Source: Clostridia bacterium
GTDB lineage: Bacteria; Bacillota; Clostridia; Christensenellales; Borkfalkiaceae
Assembly: GCA_021203865.1 (NCBI GenBank)
Contig: JAJQAJ010000023.1
Coordinates: forward strand, 1 to 55,398
Reading direction: 5' to 3'
DNA length: 55,398 bases
Position 1 is the stretch's first letter, and every line of letters begins with the position of its first letter. The notes below the pieces were generated by a model. The model was not told where the DNA came from. It made no database searches and saw nothing but the letters and a program-made list of their open reading frames with translations. Shown one piece after another: positions 16,540 through 27,248 of the stretch. The translations under genes were made by a program, and so were the position numbers.

Positions 16540-19479
16540 ATGCTGGAGCTTAAAAACGTATCCAAAACTTATGAGTCCAAAGCGGGCGTGATAAGGGCTC
16601 TCGACAATGTTTCGGTCTCCTTCGGGGAGAAGGGGCTCGTCTTTATTGTCGGAAAATCGGGGAGCGGGAAATCGACTTTTCTCAACATAGCGGGAGGACT
16701 CGACAGGGCGGACGAGGGCGAGATCATAATCTTCGGAAAAAGTTCAAAGGATTTTTCTGAGGGTGACTTTGACGCGTACCGGAATAGCTTTGTGGGTTTC
16801 GTCTTCCAGGACTCAAACGTTCTTCCCGAGTTTGACGTGGAGGGCAATGTCTCTCTGGCCCTTAGGCTTAGGGGCGGGGACAAAAACTCCTCTCACACGC
16901 GAGACATTCTTTCCGATGTCGGACTTTCGGGTTTCGCAAAAAGAAAACCTTCGACGCTGTCCGGCGGAGAGAGACAGCGCGTGGGGATTGCCAGGGCTCT
17001 TGTCAAGGACCCCAAAATCATCATGGCGGACGAGCCCACTGGCGCGCTGGACTCTAAAACCGGAATGAAGGTCATGGAGACCTTAAAAGAGCTCTCGCTG
17101 TCGAGGTTGGTCATAGTCGTGTCTCATGACCTTCATCTCGCGGAGATGTTCGCCGACAGGGTGCTGGAGCTTTCCGACGGGAGGCTGGTTTCTGACAGGT
17201 GTCTTTCATCACGTGTTGTCTCTTCGTCAGGCAATGTCTGCTTTTTGGGCACCGACATCTTCGTGAGATGCGGCAAAGACCTATCCGATGAGGATTTTTC
17301 TTGCATCCGTGAGTATGTCTCTTCCGGTGAGGACGGGTTTGCCATAAGAACGGACGTGCGCTCTTTTCCCGAAACGCGAGAGGTTTTTGAGAGTTTCGAG
17401 GGTGGATTAGATAAAAAAGAAGAGCCCTCTTCTTTTCAGGAGTTTAAAAAATCGAGCTTTCCCGCGGGCGCGGCATTTAGGATGGGCGCGTCGGGACTTA
17501 GGCTTAAACCTTTCCGTCTTGCCATGACCATACTTTTGTCGTTTGTGGCCTTCGTCATGTTCGGGCTATTTTCGACACTCATGCTCTATGACGGGGGAAG
17601 GGTGTACGCGAGGTCCGTGGTGTCCTCGGGATACGAATACGTGGAGCTCACAAAATACGGCAATACGTACACTGACACGTACAATGTTTCGACAGGCGCC
17701 AAATATTCATACGCCGTGTCGTCGAAGACATATTTTACGACGGAAGAGGTGGGCTCTTTCGGCGACGGCGCCATAGGCACTTTTGACATGAGCTTTTCGC
17801 CGTCAAATTCGCGCTCCCGCTCTTCCGATTACTATCATTCTGTCAAAATTTCAAGAGCGGCTTATGTGCCCGAGGGCAGCTCCTTAAGAGATAAGATTTT
17901 TTTGGGCTCGTACCCGGAGGACCCGTATGAGATATGCGTGAGCTCATATGTCGCGGAGAGCCTCATGAGCTTTTCGTATTATCCCGCGTCCATCGACGCG
18001 TACGGCCGCGTTTCGATGTCCGATGAGCCGGAAGATGTGCAGCGCATGGAGGATATCATAGGAAAAACGCTCGCGTACGGAGACGAGGCCGTCTTGACGA
18101 TATCAGGCGTTTTCGACGGAGGAGACATCCCCTCTGAATACGCCTCGCTTAAAGAGGGGTACGACTCGTCGCTTTATTCGGCGTTTTCCGACTTTATCGA
18201 CGACGCCAAGCTTTTGGGGACGATGTTTGTGTCGGACGCGTTTAGGGACGAATTTCGCGGCATGCTGGTGAAGGATTCGAGGACATTTCGCTATTTCGAC
18301 GAAACCTCGGTGTATTACCGGCTCACATTCGAGGACGGCGCCGCATCCCTTCGGTTCGGCTCGACGACGTCTTTTTCGGTTTACAGCTCCAAAAAGCTCC
18401 ATCTGGACGTCAGATTTTTTGACGGCGAAAAAAGGGACGAGCTAAGCGCGGAGGAGATTGTCATCCCGTTCGACTGGCTGTCTTCCGGCTCGGCTTTTTC
18501 CGACTGGCTTGATTTAGTCATTTTCCCGGACTCGGACGATTACGAAGGATCGGAGAGCGGAGAATACGCCCGGGACCTTTATGAGGCCGAATTAGAGCGG
18601 GATTTCATTCTCGCGCTTGTCAGCTCCGTCAAAAACGGGTATTTCGACGAGGATTCGGGGAGAAGATATCTCACGGACGAAGAAATTGAGGCATCTTCCG
18701 CTCTTTTGGACGAATTTTTTACGGAATACCCGCTTATTTTGACGCTCGGCGGATACACCGGCGAGCCCGTGGGCGCATACATCGTCGCGGGACTATACTT
18801 TGACACGGCGTATTCCGGTGTGTACCTTTCGGACGCGTGTTACGAAAATCTTTCCGTGGCGGTGAAGTACGACTTTTTGGGTTCCTTTGAACAGGGCGAT
18901 GACGCGGTGTATGGTTCGGTTCTTTTGCCCGTGTCCGGCATGGGCACGTCTTCTCTGAGAAGGTATTTGACAGGGCTCGGCGTATTCGACGACTTACATC
19001 TTTCGGACATGACTTATGTCAGGCTCGAATCATCTCTTTGGGATGAGGTTACGGGCGTTAGCGATGTTGTGGACATGCTTTCAAAGGTTTTTTTGACGGC
19101 CGGGCTCGTGCTCGCGGTTTTCGCTGGACTCCTTTTATGGAACTTCATTTCGGTGTCGGTTACCGACAAGAAAAAAGAGATAGGACTTCTCCGCGCCGTC
19201 GGCGCGAAAAGCTCGGACCTATACAGGATTTTCTTTTCGGAGTCGGGTATCATAGTCGGCGCGTGCGCCGTTTTATCCGTAGCTTCGACGTCGATTTTGT
19301 GCGTCGTCTTAAATTCGTTCGTATGTTCGTCCTTCGGGATGATTGTGTCGCTTTTCGTCTTCGGCTGGCTGCCCGTCTTTCTCATTTTGGCGATAGCGGC
19401 CGCGGTGATGGTTTTGGGGACGATTATCCCCGTCGCGAGGCTCGCGCGCAAAAACCCGGCCGATTGCATGAGGGAGTGA
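16540..19479 (+). CDS. ABC transporter, fused ATPase and FtsX/MacB-type permease
   Basis: Residues about 1-225 are an ABC ATPase: Walker A GKSGSGKST (38-46), Q-loop FVFQDSN, signature LSGGERQRVG and Walker B IIMADEPTGALD. A linker leads to one membrane helix at about 326-350, a roughly 500-residue outside domain, and three more helices from about 850 to the end, the FtsX/MacB layout (family motif EIGLLRAVGAKSSDLYRIFF). Such proteins act as mechanotransmitters or exporters of peptides, lipoproteins or antibiotics. The start follows CGAGGG. The outside domain is larger than in MacB (about 200-250 residues) and was not recognised. No partner membrane-fusion gene or two-component system is adjacent, so the substrate is unknown. 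Confidence 0.88.
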   Translation: MLELKNVSKTYESKAGVIRALDNVSVSFGEKGLVFIVGKSGSGKSTFLNIAGGLDRADEGEIIIFGKSSKDFSEGDFDAYRNSFVGFVFQDSNVLPEFDVEGNVSLALRLRGGDKNSSHTRDILSDVGLSGFAKRKPSTLSGGERQRVGIARALVKDPKIIMADEPTGALDSKTGMKVMETLKELSLSRLVIVVSHDLHLAEMFADRVLELSDGRLVSDRCLSSRVVSSSGNVCFLGTDIFVRCGKDLSDEDFSCIREYVSSGEDGFAIRTDVRSFPETREVFESFEGGLDKKEEPSSFQEFKKSSFPAGAAFRMGASGLRLKPFRLAMTILLSFVAFVMFGLFSTLMLYDGGRVYARSVVSSGYEYVELTKYGNTYTDTYNVSTGAKYSYAVSSKTYFTTEEVGSFGDGAIGTFDMSFSPSNSRSRSSDYYHSVKISRAAYVPEGSSLRDKIFLGSYPEDPYEICVSSYVAESLMSFSYYPASIDAYGRVSMSDEPEDVQRMEDIIGKTLAYGDEAVLTISGVFDGGDIPSEYASLKEGYDSSLYSAFSDFIDDAKLLGTMFVSDAFRDEFRGMLVKDSRTFRYFDETSVYYRLTFEDGAASLRFGSTTSFSVYSSKKLHLDVRFFDGEKRDELSAEEIVIPFDWLSSGSAFSDWLDLVIFPDSDDYEGSESGEYARDLYEAELERDFILALVSSVKNGYFDEDSGRRYLTDEEIEASSALLDEFFTEYPLILTLGGYTGEPVGAYIVAGLYFDTAYSGVYLSDACYENLSVAVKYDFLGSFEQGDDAVYGSVLLPVSGMGTSSLRRYLTGLGVFDDLHLSDMTYVRLESSLWDEVTGVSDVVDMLSKVFLTAGLVLAVFAGLLLWNFISVSVTDKKKEIGLLRAVGAKSSDLYRIFFSESGIIVGACAVLSVASTSILCVVLNSFVCSSFGMIVSLFVFGWLPVFLILAIAAAVMVLGTIIPVARLARKNPADCMRE

Positions 19480-19503
19480 GGAGCCCAATTTGGTTTTCAG
19501 GTG

Positions 19504-19532
19504 TTTACAAGTCGTCAAAAAAATGCTAAAAT
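19504..19532 (+). promoter_or_regulatory. Promoter of the asparaginase gene, leaderless type
   Basis: TTTACA (19504-19509), 17-base spacer, TAAAAT (19527-19532) with an upstream TGC (extended -10). The ATG is at 19539, 6 bases on, so transcription should start at the A of the ATG. No Shine-Dalgarno sequence is present. Confidence 0.8.
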
Positions 19533-19538
19533 CATGAC

Positions 19539-20531
19539 ATGAAGAGGATACTTCTCATCGCGACGGGCGGAACCATCGCGTCAAAACCGAGAGAGGGGCG
19601 ACTTTCCCCCGCGATAACCCCGGCGGAGCTTCTGTCTTATGTTCCGGAAATAAAGGAGCTTTGCGAGGTTGAGACGGAGACCTTTTGCAGTAAGGACAGC
19701 ACCAACATGGACTACGGCGACTGGCTGGGTCTTTCCCGGGAGATAGAAAAAAATTACCCTGCCTTCGACGGGTTCGTCATAACCCACGGCACGGACACGA
19801 TGGCTTACTGCGCGGCGGCGCTCTCGTATTTTGTCCAGGCAAGTCCAAAACCCATAGTCATAACGGGCTCGCAAAAATCCATTTATCTTAGGGACACCGA
19901 CGCCAGAAGAAACCTTTTTGACGCTTTTTTGTATGCCGCCGACAGTTTATCCTCCGGGTGCAGGTTGGTCTTTGACGGCGAGGTCATTTTGGGCACGCGC
20001 GCGAAAAAGACGCGCACGAAGAGCTACAACGCGTTTTCATCCATGGACTATCCCGCCGTCGCCAAGATAGTCGACGGGAAGATAATAAGGTTCATCCCCG
20101 ACGAAAAGGGGGATGGTCCCGTCTTTTCAGAAAAGATAGACACCTCGGTCGCCGTCATAAAGCTCATCCCCGGGCAAAGTCCCGACGTTTTGGAGTATCT
20201 TTCGGGAAGATGCCGCGCGGTTGTGATAGAGAGCTTTGGCGTGGGCGGCATTCCGTATTATGAGAGCGGCAAGTTCGAGGCGGCAATAAAAAAGCTTCTT
20301 GACGCGGGGGCATTCGTCATAATGACCACCCAGGTCATGAGCGAGGGAAGCGACCTATGCGTGTACCAGGTCGGAGAGGCGTCGGAAAGGCTGGGTCTCA
20401 TTGAAGCGAGGGACATGACGCTGGAGGCGATAGTCGGTAAGTGCGTTTGGGCTCTCGGAAAAGAAGAAGATTTCAAAAAACTCTTCCTGACCCCCGTCGG
20501 GAAAGACATCTTGTACGAGGCAAACTCATGA
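19539..20531 (+). CDS. ansA: Type I (cytoplasmic) L-asparaginase
   Basis: The 330-residue enzyme hydrolyses asparagine to aspartate and ammonia. The two catalytic threonine regions are visible: LLIATGGTIAS at the start and FVITHGTDTMAYCA around residue 90. VITGSQKSIYLRDTDARRNL matches the type I group, and there is no signal peptide. The stop overlaps the next start (ATGA), so it is translationally coupled to the FMN reductase gene. Confidence 0.93.
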   Translation: MKRILLIATGGTIASKPREGRLSPAITPAELLSYVPEIKELCEVETETFCSKDSTNMDYGDWLGLSREIEKNYPAFDGFVITHGTDTMAYCAAALSYFVQASPKPIVITGSQKSIYLRDTDARRNLFDAFLYAADSLSSGCRLVFDGEVILGTRAKKTRTKSYNAFSSMDYPAVAKIVDGKIIRFIPDEKGDGPVFSEKIDTSVAVIKLIPGQSPDVLEYLSGRCRAVVIESFGVGGIPYYESGKFEAAIKKLLDAGAFVIMTTQVMSEGSDLCVYQVGEASERLGLIEARDMTLEAIVGKCVWALGKEEDFKKLFLTPVGKDILYEANS

Positions 20532-21064
20532 AAAACATTATCATCATAAGCTCGTCACCCCGGCGCGACGGCAACTCCGAGCTGTTGTGCCAGCAGTTCG
20601 CCAAGGGCGCCATGGACGCCGGAAACGACGTGCATGTCATCTATCTTTACGCTGTCAACATCAACTTCTGCCGCGGCTGCTATTACTGCTACGACAACGG
20701 CGCGTGCGTGCAGAGGGATGACATGAACGAAATAAACGAGATGATGAAAAACGCCGACGTTCTGGTGTTCGCGACCCCGGTGTATTTCTACCAGATTTCC
20801 GGCCAGCTCAAAACCTTCCTCGACAGAATGCTTCCCGTGTACTACCGGGAACATCATTTCCGCGACGTCTACTTCATAGGCACCTGCGCCGACCCGAATC
20901 CCGACACGATAGACAGGGCCATGCAGGGATTTTTGGGATGGCTCGACTGCTTTGAGGGCGTCAACCTTGCGGGGATTATCTATGGCAACGGCGCGACGGA
21001 CGTCGGAGACATAGTGGGCTCCGAGGTCTTCGACATGGCCTATCAGATGGGAACTGGCGTATAG
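20528..21064 (+). CDS. Flavodoxin-fold NAD(P)H-dependent FMN reductase
   Basis: The start is the ATG at 20528 that overlaps the asparaginase stop; earlier in-frame starts lie deep inside asparaginase. The 178-residue protein has the flavodoxin-like FMN phosphate loop SSSPRRDGNSELL near residue 8 and VFATPVYFYQISGQLKTFLDR around the isoalloxazine. CRGCYYC followed by a fourth cysteine five residues on (C-x2-C-x2-C-x5-C) resembles the compact cluster motif of iron-sulfur flavoproteins. It probably moves electrons between NAD(P)H or ferredoxin and a small acceptor; the acceptor is unknown. Confidence 0.82.
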   Translation: MKNIIIISSSPRRDGNSELLCQQFAKGAMDAGNDVHVIYLYAVNINFCRGCYYCYDNGACVQRDDMNEINEMMKNADVLVFATPVYFYQISGQLKTFLDRMLPVYYREHHFRDVYFIGTCADPNPDTIDRAMQGFLGWLDCFEGVNLAGIIYGNGATDVGDIVGSEVFDMAYQMGTGV

Positions 21065-21082
21065 ACTTTAAATTCCCGACAT

Positions 21083-21115
21083 AAAAAAAGCGCTCCTTAT
21101 CGCGAGTGTTTTTTT
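21083..21115. terminator. Bidirectional intrinsic terminator
   Basis: Arms at 21090-21095 and 21104-21109 (GCGCTC with GAGTGT, two G-T pairs) are flanked by an A-run on the left and a T-run on the right. It lies between two convergent genes. Confidence 0.6.
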
Positions 21116-21127
21116 GTTGATTTTTCG

Positions 21128-21445
21128 TCAGACGGCGGACCAGATTATCCCGCCTAAGAGAATCAGAAGCCCGGCTATGAAACCTATGTAGCCTATCACC
21201 TGACCTGCTTTCGCGAGCGGGAAGACGCCCTTTTTCTTTTGCGAGCTGTAAAACGCGAGGGACGCGAGGGAGAGGATTATCTCGACTATGAGCCCGTACA
21301 TGTTTATGACCGCGATGAGCGCGAATGACGCGAGGGCGGCTATTCCCACCCAGAACGATATGAGACCGTAAGTTCTGTTTACGGGCCCGTCTTCCGGGGT
21401 TTTTCCTTCGCCTTCGTCGATTTTTTTGTCGTCTTTTTCGGACAT
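21128..21445 (-). CDS. Small two-helix membrane protein, DUF4190-like
   Basis: The 105-residue protein starts at the ATG at 21443-21445, with GAGGG upstream; an earlier ATG at 21490 lacks a ribosome site. An acidic, lysine-rich head (about 1-35) is followed by two or three hydrophobic segments (LISFWVGIAALASFALIAVI; IVEIILSLASLAFYS; VIGYIGFIAGLLILLGGII). The pattern resembles DUF4190-type small membrane proteins. Function unknown. Confidence 0.65.
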   Translation of the reverse strand: MSEKDDKKIDEGEGKTPEDGPVNRTYGLISFWVGIAALASFALIAVINMYGLIVEIILSLASLAFYSSQKKKGVFPLAKAGQVIGYIGFIAGLLILLGGIIWSAV

Positions 21446-21529
21446 TTTTCCCTCGCGAACCTTAAAACATGGGCCCGTGGCGTTTGACAACCGACTTTTT
21501 TGTGTATATCAACACTGTGGGCCGCGCGT

Positions 21530-21618
21530 GAAGCTTCAAAGCTTCTTTGAGTCAATTATAGTACCCGCAAAAAAAATTGTAAAATCTTTTCAATTTTCTT
21601 TTCAAAGGCAAGCCTTTG
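21530..21618 (+). promoter_or_regulatory. Two perfect dyads in the tig promoter region
   Basis: GAAGCTT-CA-AAGCTTC lies at 21530-21545 and CAAAGGC-AA-GCCTTTG at 21603-21618. A weak sigma-A promoter, TTTTCA (21599-21604) and TAAAAT (21622-21627) with 17-base spacing, would have the second dyad filling its spacer, as expected of a repressor site. Neither matches the CIRCE or CtsR boxes. Confidence 0.5.
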
Positions 21619-21675
21619 TGATAAAATGAAATGTGCGCGCCAATACAATATATAAGCGCATGGGAGAATTTAATC

Positions 21676-22998
21676 ATGGATTACACAATCACGGCCACGG
21701 ACAATGGCTCTGTCGATATCGAAATGACCTTTGAGGGCGAGGAAGTGGAGGACGCCATAAGCGACGCGTACCTCGCCATCAGGAAGAAATATACGGTCCC
21801 CGGGTTTCGGAAGGGCAGGGCGCCCAAGAACATCCTCATGAACTATATTGGCATGCGCCCCTTCTACATGGAGGCGGTCGACGCCCTCTATTCAAAGAAC
21901 TTGCCCTATATTCTCGAGAGGGAGAAAGATAATTACAAGTTCTATGGCACTCCGGAAGGCGACATAAGGGCGCTCGAGGAGAACAAAATAGTGCTTGTCG
22001 CTAACATTGTAGTCGAGCCGGAAGTCAAAATATCACAGTACAAGGGTCTTAGGATAAGAAAGTATGAGCCCGTTGTGACGGACAGTGACGTTGAGGCGGA
22101 GATGAAGCGCGCCGGCGAAAGCGCGGCAACCGAAGAGGAAGTTGAAGGCAGATGCGCCGAAAACGGTGACAAAGTCAATCTCGATTTTGTCGGCACGGTG
22201 AACGGGGAGGCGTTCCCCGGCGGCACGGCGGACGAGTACGACTTAGTTTTGGGCTCCGGCTCGTTCATACCGGGCTTTGAGGAGCAGATTGTCGGCATGT
22301 CCAAAGGCGAGAAAAAGGACATAACCGTCAAATTCCCCGAATACTATGACGCCGAGGACTTAGCCGGAAAGGATGCGGTGTTCTCATGCAAGGTGAACAA
22401 AATAACCATGAAGGTTTATCCTGAATTTGATGACGCTTACGCCAAGAAATACGGCAGATGCGACACCATGGACGAGTTTCGCGAAAAGACGAGGTCCAAA
22501 CTCGAGGAAAACGCCAAAAACAAGGCCCGCGACAAAACGGAAAACAGCATCATCGACGCTGTTTTGGAACATACCGAGGTGTCCGTACCCGAGCGCATGA
22601 GGGAGGAAGAGATTGATGCCATAGTCAAGGATTTCAGCGACGGTCTCAAATACCGCTACCAGGGAGTCACGTTTGAACAGTATCTCGAATACTTGGATGA
22701 GAGCGAAGAGACTTTCAGAAAGGGCTTTGAAAGTGACGCGGAAAAGAGGATAAAGATCCGTCTCGTCATGAGAAAGATAATCGAGGACGAAAAGATGGAG
22801 GTTTCCGGAGACGAAATGGACAAAAAGCTCACCGAGCAGGCCGAATCCATAGGTAGGAGTTTCGATGAGTACAAGGGGATGCTAAGTAAAGACAATCTCA
22901 ACTACGTGGCCAACGACCTCGCGATAACCAAGCTCTTTGACTTCCTTATGGAAAACAACGAGTTCTACGTCGAAGAGGGCGAGACCTTGGAAAACTGA
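21676..22998 (+). CDS. tig: Trigger factor, ribosome-bound chaperone
   Basis: The start is the ATG at 21676 after GGGAGAA; an upstream in-frame ATG at 21631 would add 15 unrelated residues. The 440-residue protein has the ribosome-docking signature [12 protein letters not shown] (about 38-49), a FKBP-type prolyl isomerase domain (about 150-235; [20 protein letters not shown]), and a long helical C-terminal chaperone domain. It is first in the operon with clpP, clpX, lon and engB, the standard Bacillota arrangement for folding and degrading new proteins. Confidence 0.96.
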   Translation: MDYTITATDNGSVDIEMTFEGEEVEDAISDAYLAIRKKYTVPGFRKGRAPKNILMNYIGMRPFYMEAVDALYSKNLPYILEREKDNYKFYGTPEGDIRALEENKIVLVANIVVEPEVKISQYKGLRIRKYEPVVTDSDVEAEMKRAGESAATEEEVEGRCAENGDKVNLDFVGTVNGEAFPGGTADEYDLVLGSGSFIPGFEEQIVGMSKGEKKDITVKFPEYYDAEDLAGKDAVFSCKVNKITMKVYPEFDDAYAKKYGRCDTMDEFREKTRSKLEENAKNKARDKTENSIIDAVLEHTEVSVPERMREEEIDAIVKDFSDGLKYRYQGVTFEQYLEYLDESEETFRKGFESDAEKRIKIRLVMRKIIEDEKMEVSGDEMDKKLTEQAESIGRSFDEYKGMLSKDNLNYVANDLAITKLFDFLMENNEFYVEEGETLEN

Positions 22999-23015
22999 AA
23001 AGGGGAGGCATTGTT

Positions 23016-23609
23016 ATGGCAGAAAAAGGAGCACTCATACCCTACATCGTCGAACAGACGTCGAGAGGGGAAAGATCGTACGACATATATAGTCGTCTTC
23101 TGGAAGACAGAATCATTTTTTTGGGCGGTGAGATAGACGACGCCGTGGCGAACACGGTCGTGGCCCAGCTCATCTATCTGGAGTCAAAGGACCCCACTAA
23201 AGACATATCCCTCTACATCAACAGCCCCGGAGGGTCCGTGAGCGCGGGGATGGCCATCTATGACACGATGAACTATGTCAAATGCGACGTCACGACCATC
23301 TGCATAGGCATGGCGGCGTCCATGGGCGCGTTCCTTCTTTCGAGCGGCGCAAAGGGCAAGAGGTACGCCCTTCCCAACAGCGAGATAATGATTCATCAGC
23401 CTCTGGGCGGTGCCCAGGGCCAGGCGACCGACATAAAGATTGCCGCCGACCACATTATAGCGACGAGAAAGAAGCTCAATCAGATTCTTTCCGACAACAC
23501 GGGAAAGGCTCTTTCCGAAATTGAAAAGGACACGGACAGGGATAATTACATGTCCGCCGCCGAGGCGCTTGAATACGGGCTCATAGACAAGGTGTTTGAC
23601 AGAAGATAA
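23016..23609 (+). CDS. clpP: ATP-dependent Clp protease proteolytic subunit
   Basis: The 197-residue protein carries the full Ser-His-Asp triad: Ser102 in [11 protein letters not shown], His127 in MIHQPLGG and Asp176 in DTDRDNYMS. It forms the 14-subunit chamber that works with ClpX, encoded next. AGGGGAGG precedes the ATG. It lies 17 bases after tig. Confidence 0.97.
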   Translation: MAEKGALIPYIVEQTSRGERSYDIYSRLLEDRIIFLGGEIDDAVANTVVAQLIYLESKDPTKDISLYINSPGGSVSAGMAIYDTMNYVKCDVTTICIGMAASMGAFLLSSGAKGKRYALPNSEIMIHQPLGGAQGQATDIKIAADHIIATRKKLNQILSDNTGKALSEIEKDTDRDNYMSAAEALEYGLIDKVFDRR

Positions 23610-23651
23610 GCGGGAATGACCGGTTGTCATATGAATCACATAGGGTAAAAG

Positions 23652-24884
23652 ATGAAACAAGAAAAATTTTGTTCTTTTTGCGGCAAGAGCGAGGATCTCG
23701 TGTCTAAACTCGTTTCGGGTCTCAACGGCGCGTACATCTGCGATGACTGCATAAGGGTCTGCTCTGAGATGGTGTCGCTTCATGATAAATCGGAAGACGC
23801 GGGCGTGAGCCTGGAGAACCTCAAAACGCCGGAAGAGATAAAAAACGAACTCGACAAATACATCATAGGCCAAGAAGAGGCGAAAAAGGTTCTTTCCGTC
23901 GGCGTTTACAACCACTACAAGAGAATATTTTCAAAAGAGGAGGACGACGAGTTCAAAGACGTCGAAGTGGGAAAGAGCAACATCTTGCTTTTAGGTCCCA
24001 CCGGCTGCGGCAAAACTCTCCTCGCGAGCACGCTCGCGAAAATTCTGGATGTGCCGTTCGCTACCACTGACGCCACGGCACTCACCGAAGCGGGCTATGT
24101 CGGTGAGGACGTCGAGAACATTCTTTTGAAACTCATACAGAACGCTGACGGCGACATAAAACGCGCCGAAAAAGGCATCATCTACATAGACGAGATAGAC
24201 AAAATCGCGAGGAAAGGCGAGAACGTCTCCATAACGAGGGACGTGTCCGGCGAGGGCGTGCAGCAGGCGCTTTTGAAGATAATAGAGTCGACCGTGGCGA
24301 ACGTTCCCCCTCAGGGCGGCAGAAAACATCCGAATCAGGATTTTTTGCAGATTGACACAACCGACATACTCTTCATCTGCGGCGGCGCGTTCGTGGGGCT
24401 CGACAAATTAGTTCAGCAGCGAATGGATTCATCCAATTTAGGATTTGGCGGAACTCTCAAAAATACCCAGGAGGATGTGTATGAGTCGCTCACCGAGCTC
24501 ACTCCGCAGGACCTCATAAAGTACGGGCTCATACCCGAGTTCGTGGGGAGAGTGCCTATCGTGGTGGCGCTTCACCCGCTTGACGAATCCGCGCTCGTAA
24601 GCATCCTCACTGAGCCGAACAACGCGCTTTTAAAACAGTACCAGAAGCTCATGAAGTACGACGGAGTGAAGCTCTCATTTGACGACGACGCCGTGAGTGA
24701 GATAGCCAAGACCGCCATTAAGCTCAAAACCGGAGCGAGGGGTTTAAGGTCAATCATAGAGGGGTTCATGAACGCCGTCATGTACCGCATCCCCTCGGAG
24801 AAGGATGTCTCCGAAGTGGTTGTCACACGCGAGTGCGTGACAGACAAGGCCGAACCCAAGATAATTTACAAAAAATCGGCTTAA
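23652..24884 (+). CDS. clpX: ATP-dependent Clp protease ATPase subunit ClpX
   Basis: ClpX unfolds substrates and feeds them to ClpP. The 410-residue protein has the N-terminal zinc-binding domain with C7, C10, C30 and C33 (CSFCGKS and CDDC), Walker [11 protein letters not shown] (about 114-123), Walker [11 protein letters not shown] and the C-terminal TGARGLRSI sensor-2 region. The ribosome site is AGGGTAAAAG. Length is typical. Confidence 0.97.
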   Translation: MKQEKFCSFCGKSEDLVSKLVSGLNGAYICDDCIRVCSEMVSLHDKSEDAGVSLENLKTPEEIKNELDKYIIGQEEAKKVLSVGVYNHYKRIFSKEEDDEFKDVEVGKSNILLLGPTGCGKTLLASTLAKILDVPFATTDATALTEAGYVGEDVENILLKLIQNADGDIKRAEKGIIYIDEIDKIARKGENVSITRDVSGEGVQQALLKIIESTVANVPPQGGRKHPNQDFLQIDTTDILFICGGAFVGLDKLVQQRMDSSNLGFGGTLKNTQEDVYESLTELTPQDLIKYGLIPEFVGRVPIVVALHPLDESALVSILTEPNNALLKQYQKLMKYDGVKLSFDDDAVSEIAKTAIKLKTGARGLRSIIEGFMNAVMYRIPSEKDVSEVVVTRECVTDKAEPKIIYKKSA

Positions 24885-24940
24885 GACATGTTTTGAGGGG
24901 GCGCGGCTCCCTCATGTTTTAGAGTTTAAGGAGTTAAAAA

Positions 24941-27247
24941 ATGTCGGATTCAATGCCGCTCATAGCTCTTAAAAACAATGTCGCCCTCCCGCACATCGTG
25001 ACAACGTTCGACGTGGGAAGGGAAAAATCGAGAAACGCCGTGCAGGCCGCCAACATGGGCAACGGGCTTGTCTTTGTCGCGCTCCAGCTTAATGAGGACG
25101 ACGAGGAGTTCGGCCCGGAAACCGTACACTCCACGGGCTGCATCGCGAGGATAATGGACGTCACCACGATATCCTCCAACAACCTCCGCGTCACCGTGAC
25201 CGGGCTGAGGAGGGCGGAGCTCGTCAATTACTATTTCGTCGGCTCGTCATACTACATGGTTGAGGCCGAGGAAAAACCCTACACTGAGGACGACCCCGAC
25301 ATGGCCGAGGCGTATTTTCGGCAGGTGAAGACGTCGCTTTCCAAAGTGGCGTCGATAAGTCCGAGACTTGGCGGCGACACATACAGGGAGCTTGCCGCCA
25401 TACGCCGGCATGAGTACTTCCTTTTCAAGCTCGTGAGCAAAATGGATCTTCCCGCCGAGAGAGGGCAGGCCATTTTGGAAGCCGAGAGCATGCAGGACGC
25501 TCTGAGCCTCGCCGACGACGAGGTGTATTCCGAAATCTCAATATCCCAGCTCGAAAGAAAGATAGCCGCAAACGTCAAAAAGAGCATGGACAAAAACCAG
25601 CGCGACTATTATCTTCGCGAACAGCTCAAAGCCATCCACAAAGAGCTCGGCGACGATGATGAGGACGACAGGGAGAAACTCGAAGCCGACATAAAGGCCA
25701 AGGGCATGCCGGAGGAGGTCGAGGAAAAGGTTTTGAAGGAAGCCGCGAGGATGTACCGCATGACCTCGTCTTCCGCCGATTACAACGTTTTGAGGGGCTA
25801 CATCGACTGGATGATGGACCTTCCCTGGGGAGTCTACACCGAGGACACGGAGAAACTTTCCGACGCCGTGGAAATTCTCAACGGTGATCATTACGGGCTG
25901 GAAAAGATAAAGGAGCGTATAACCGAATACCTTGCCGTATTAAAGCTCACGGGCGGGCTCAACGCGCCGATACTCTGCCTCGTAGGGCCTCCGGGAGTGG
26001 GCAAAACTTCCGTTGCGTCATCCGTCGCGAGGGCACTCGGCAGGAAGTTCGTCAGGATGAGCTTAGGTGGAGTTCGCGACGAGGCTGAGATAAGGGGGCA
26101 CAGAAAGACCTATGTCGGCGCCATGCCGGGCCGCATTGTCACGGCCATCAAAAACGCCGGTTCCATGAACCCCGTCTTCCTTCTTGATGAGATAGACAAA
26201 CTTTCGAGCGACATACAGGGAGATCCCGCGAGCGCGCTTTTGGAGGTTCTGGACCCCGCGCAGAACTGCACTTTCCGGGACAGGTACCTCGAAGTGCCGA
26301 TGGACCTTTCCAAGGTTCTTTTCATAACCACTGCGAACTCGCTCGACACCATTCCCGCGCCTTTGAGGGACAGAATGGAGATTCTTTCGCTGGAAGGCTA
26401 CACCGAGGAGGAGAAGACCGAAATATGCAAAAGATATCTCGTCCCGAAGTGCGTCAAACGAAACGGTCTCGAAGAGGGTGACGTCGTCTTTTCTGATGAT
26501 GTGATAGGCTCGATAATCACAGGTTACACTTTGGAGGCGGGTGTGAGGGGTCTTGAACGCCAGGTTGACGCCGTCTGCCGCAAAGCCGCCGTGAAAAAAG
26601 CCGACGACAAAGACGCCGAGCCCGTCGTTTTGAGCGGGGATAATCTCGACACATATCTCGGGAAGCGCAAATACGAGAGAGACGCGTACCTCACGAGCGA
26701 CGAAGTCGGAGCGGCCACGGGACTTGCCTGGACTTCCGTAGGCGGCACGACGCTTACCATTGAGGTTTCCACAATGGCCGGGAAGGGCAACATACTTTTA
26801 ACGGGTAAGCTTGGCGACGTCATGCAGGAGTCCGCGAAAGCGGCGATAAGCTTCATAAGGTCCCGGTCCGACGACTACGGCATAGACAGCTCGGTCTTTG
26901 AAACGACTGACATCCACGTGCACGTGCCCGAGGGCGCGACACCCAAAGACGGGCCGAGCGCCGGGATAACCATGGCGACGGCGATACTTTCGGCGTTCAC
27001 CAAAAAGCCGGTGCGTCACGACGTCGCGATGACCGGCGAGATAACGCTCATGGGAAGGGTGCTTCCCATAGGCGGACTTAAAGAGAAGGCTCTCGCGGCG
27101 TATAGGATAGGCATAAAGGACGTCATCATTCCGGAAGACAATAAAAAGGACCTTGACGATATGCCCGAATCAATAAAGGACAACATCAACTTCATACCCG
27201 TGTCGTCCGCGGACACGGTTTTCAGAAACGCCATAGTGGGACTATGA
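24941..27247 (+). CDS. lon: ATP-dependent Lon protease
   Basis: The 768-residue protein shows the N-terminal substrate domain ([14 protein letters not shown] start), AAA+ domain with Walker [11 protein letters not shown] and Walker [11 protein letters not shown], and the C-terminal protease domain with catalytic Ser in [12 protein letters not shown] and Lys in [18 protein letters not shown] precedes the start. It is part of the clpP-clpX-lon-engB operon and degrades misfolded and regulatory proteins in the cytoplasm. Confidence 0.97.
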   Translation: MSDSMPLIALKNNVALPHIVTTFDVGREKSRNAVQAANMGNGLVFVALQLNEDDEEFGPETVHSTGCIARIMDVTTISSNNLRVTVTGLRRAELVNYYFVGSSYYMVEAEEKPYTEDDPDMAEAYFRQVKTSLSKVASISPRLGGDTYRELAAIRRHEYFLFKLVSKMDLPAERGQAILEAESMQDALSLADDEVYSEISISQLERKIAANVKKSMDKNQRDYYLREQLKAIHKELGDDDEDDREKLEADIKAKGMPEEVEEKVLKEAARMYRMTSSSADYNVLRGYIDWMMDLPWGVYTEDTEKLSDAVEILNGDHYGLEKIKERITEYLAVLKLTGGLNAPILCLVGPPGVGKTSVASSVARALGRKFVRMSLGGVRDEAEIRGHRKTYVGAMPGRIVTAIKNAGSMNPVFLLDEIDKLSSDIQGDPASALLEVLDPAQNCTFRDRYLEVPMDLSKVLFITTANSLDTIPAPLRDRMEILSLEGYTEEEKTEICKRYLVPKCVKRNGLEEGDVVFSDDVIGSIITGYTLEAGVRGLERQVDAVCRKAAVKKADDKDAEPVVLSGDNLDTYLGKRKYERDAYLTSDEVGAATGLAWTSVGGTTLTIEVSTMAGKGNILLTGKLGDVMQESAKAAISFIRSRSDDYGIDSSVFETTDIHVHVPEGATPKDGPSAGITMATAILSAFTKKPVRHDVAMTGEITLMGRVLPIGGLKEKALAAYRIGIKDVIIPEDNKKDLDDMPESIKDNINFIPVSSADTVFRNAIVGL

Positions 27248-27248
27248 C

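Noticed and set aside
21491..23015. CIRCE or CtsR sites before tig or clpP
   Set aside because: Neither the TTAGCACTC/GAGTGCTAA pair nor the GGTCAAA direct repeat was found by eye.
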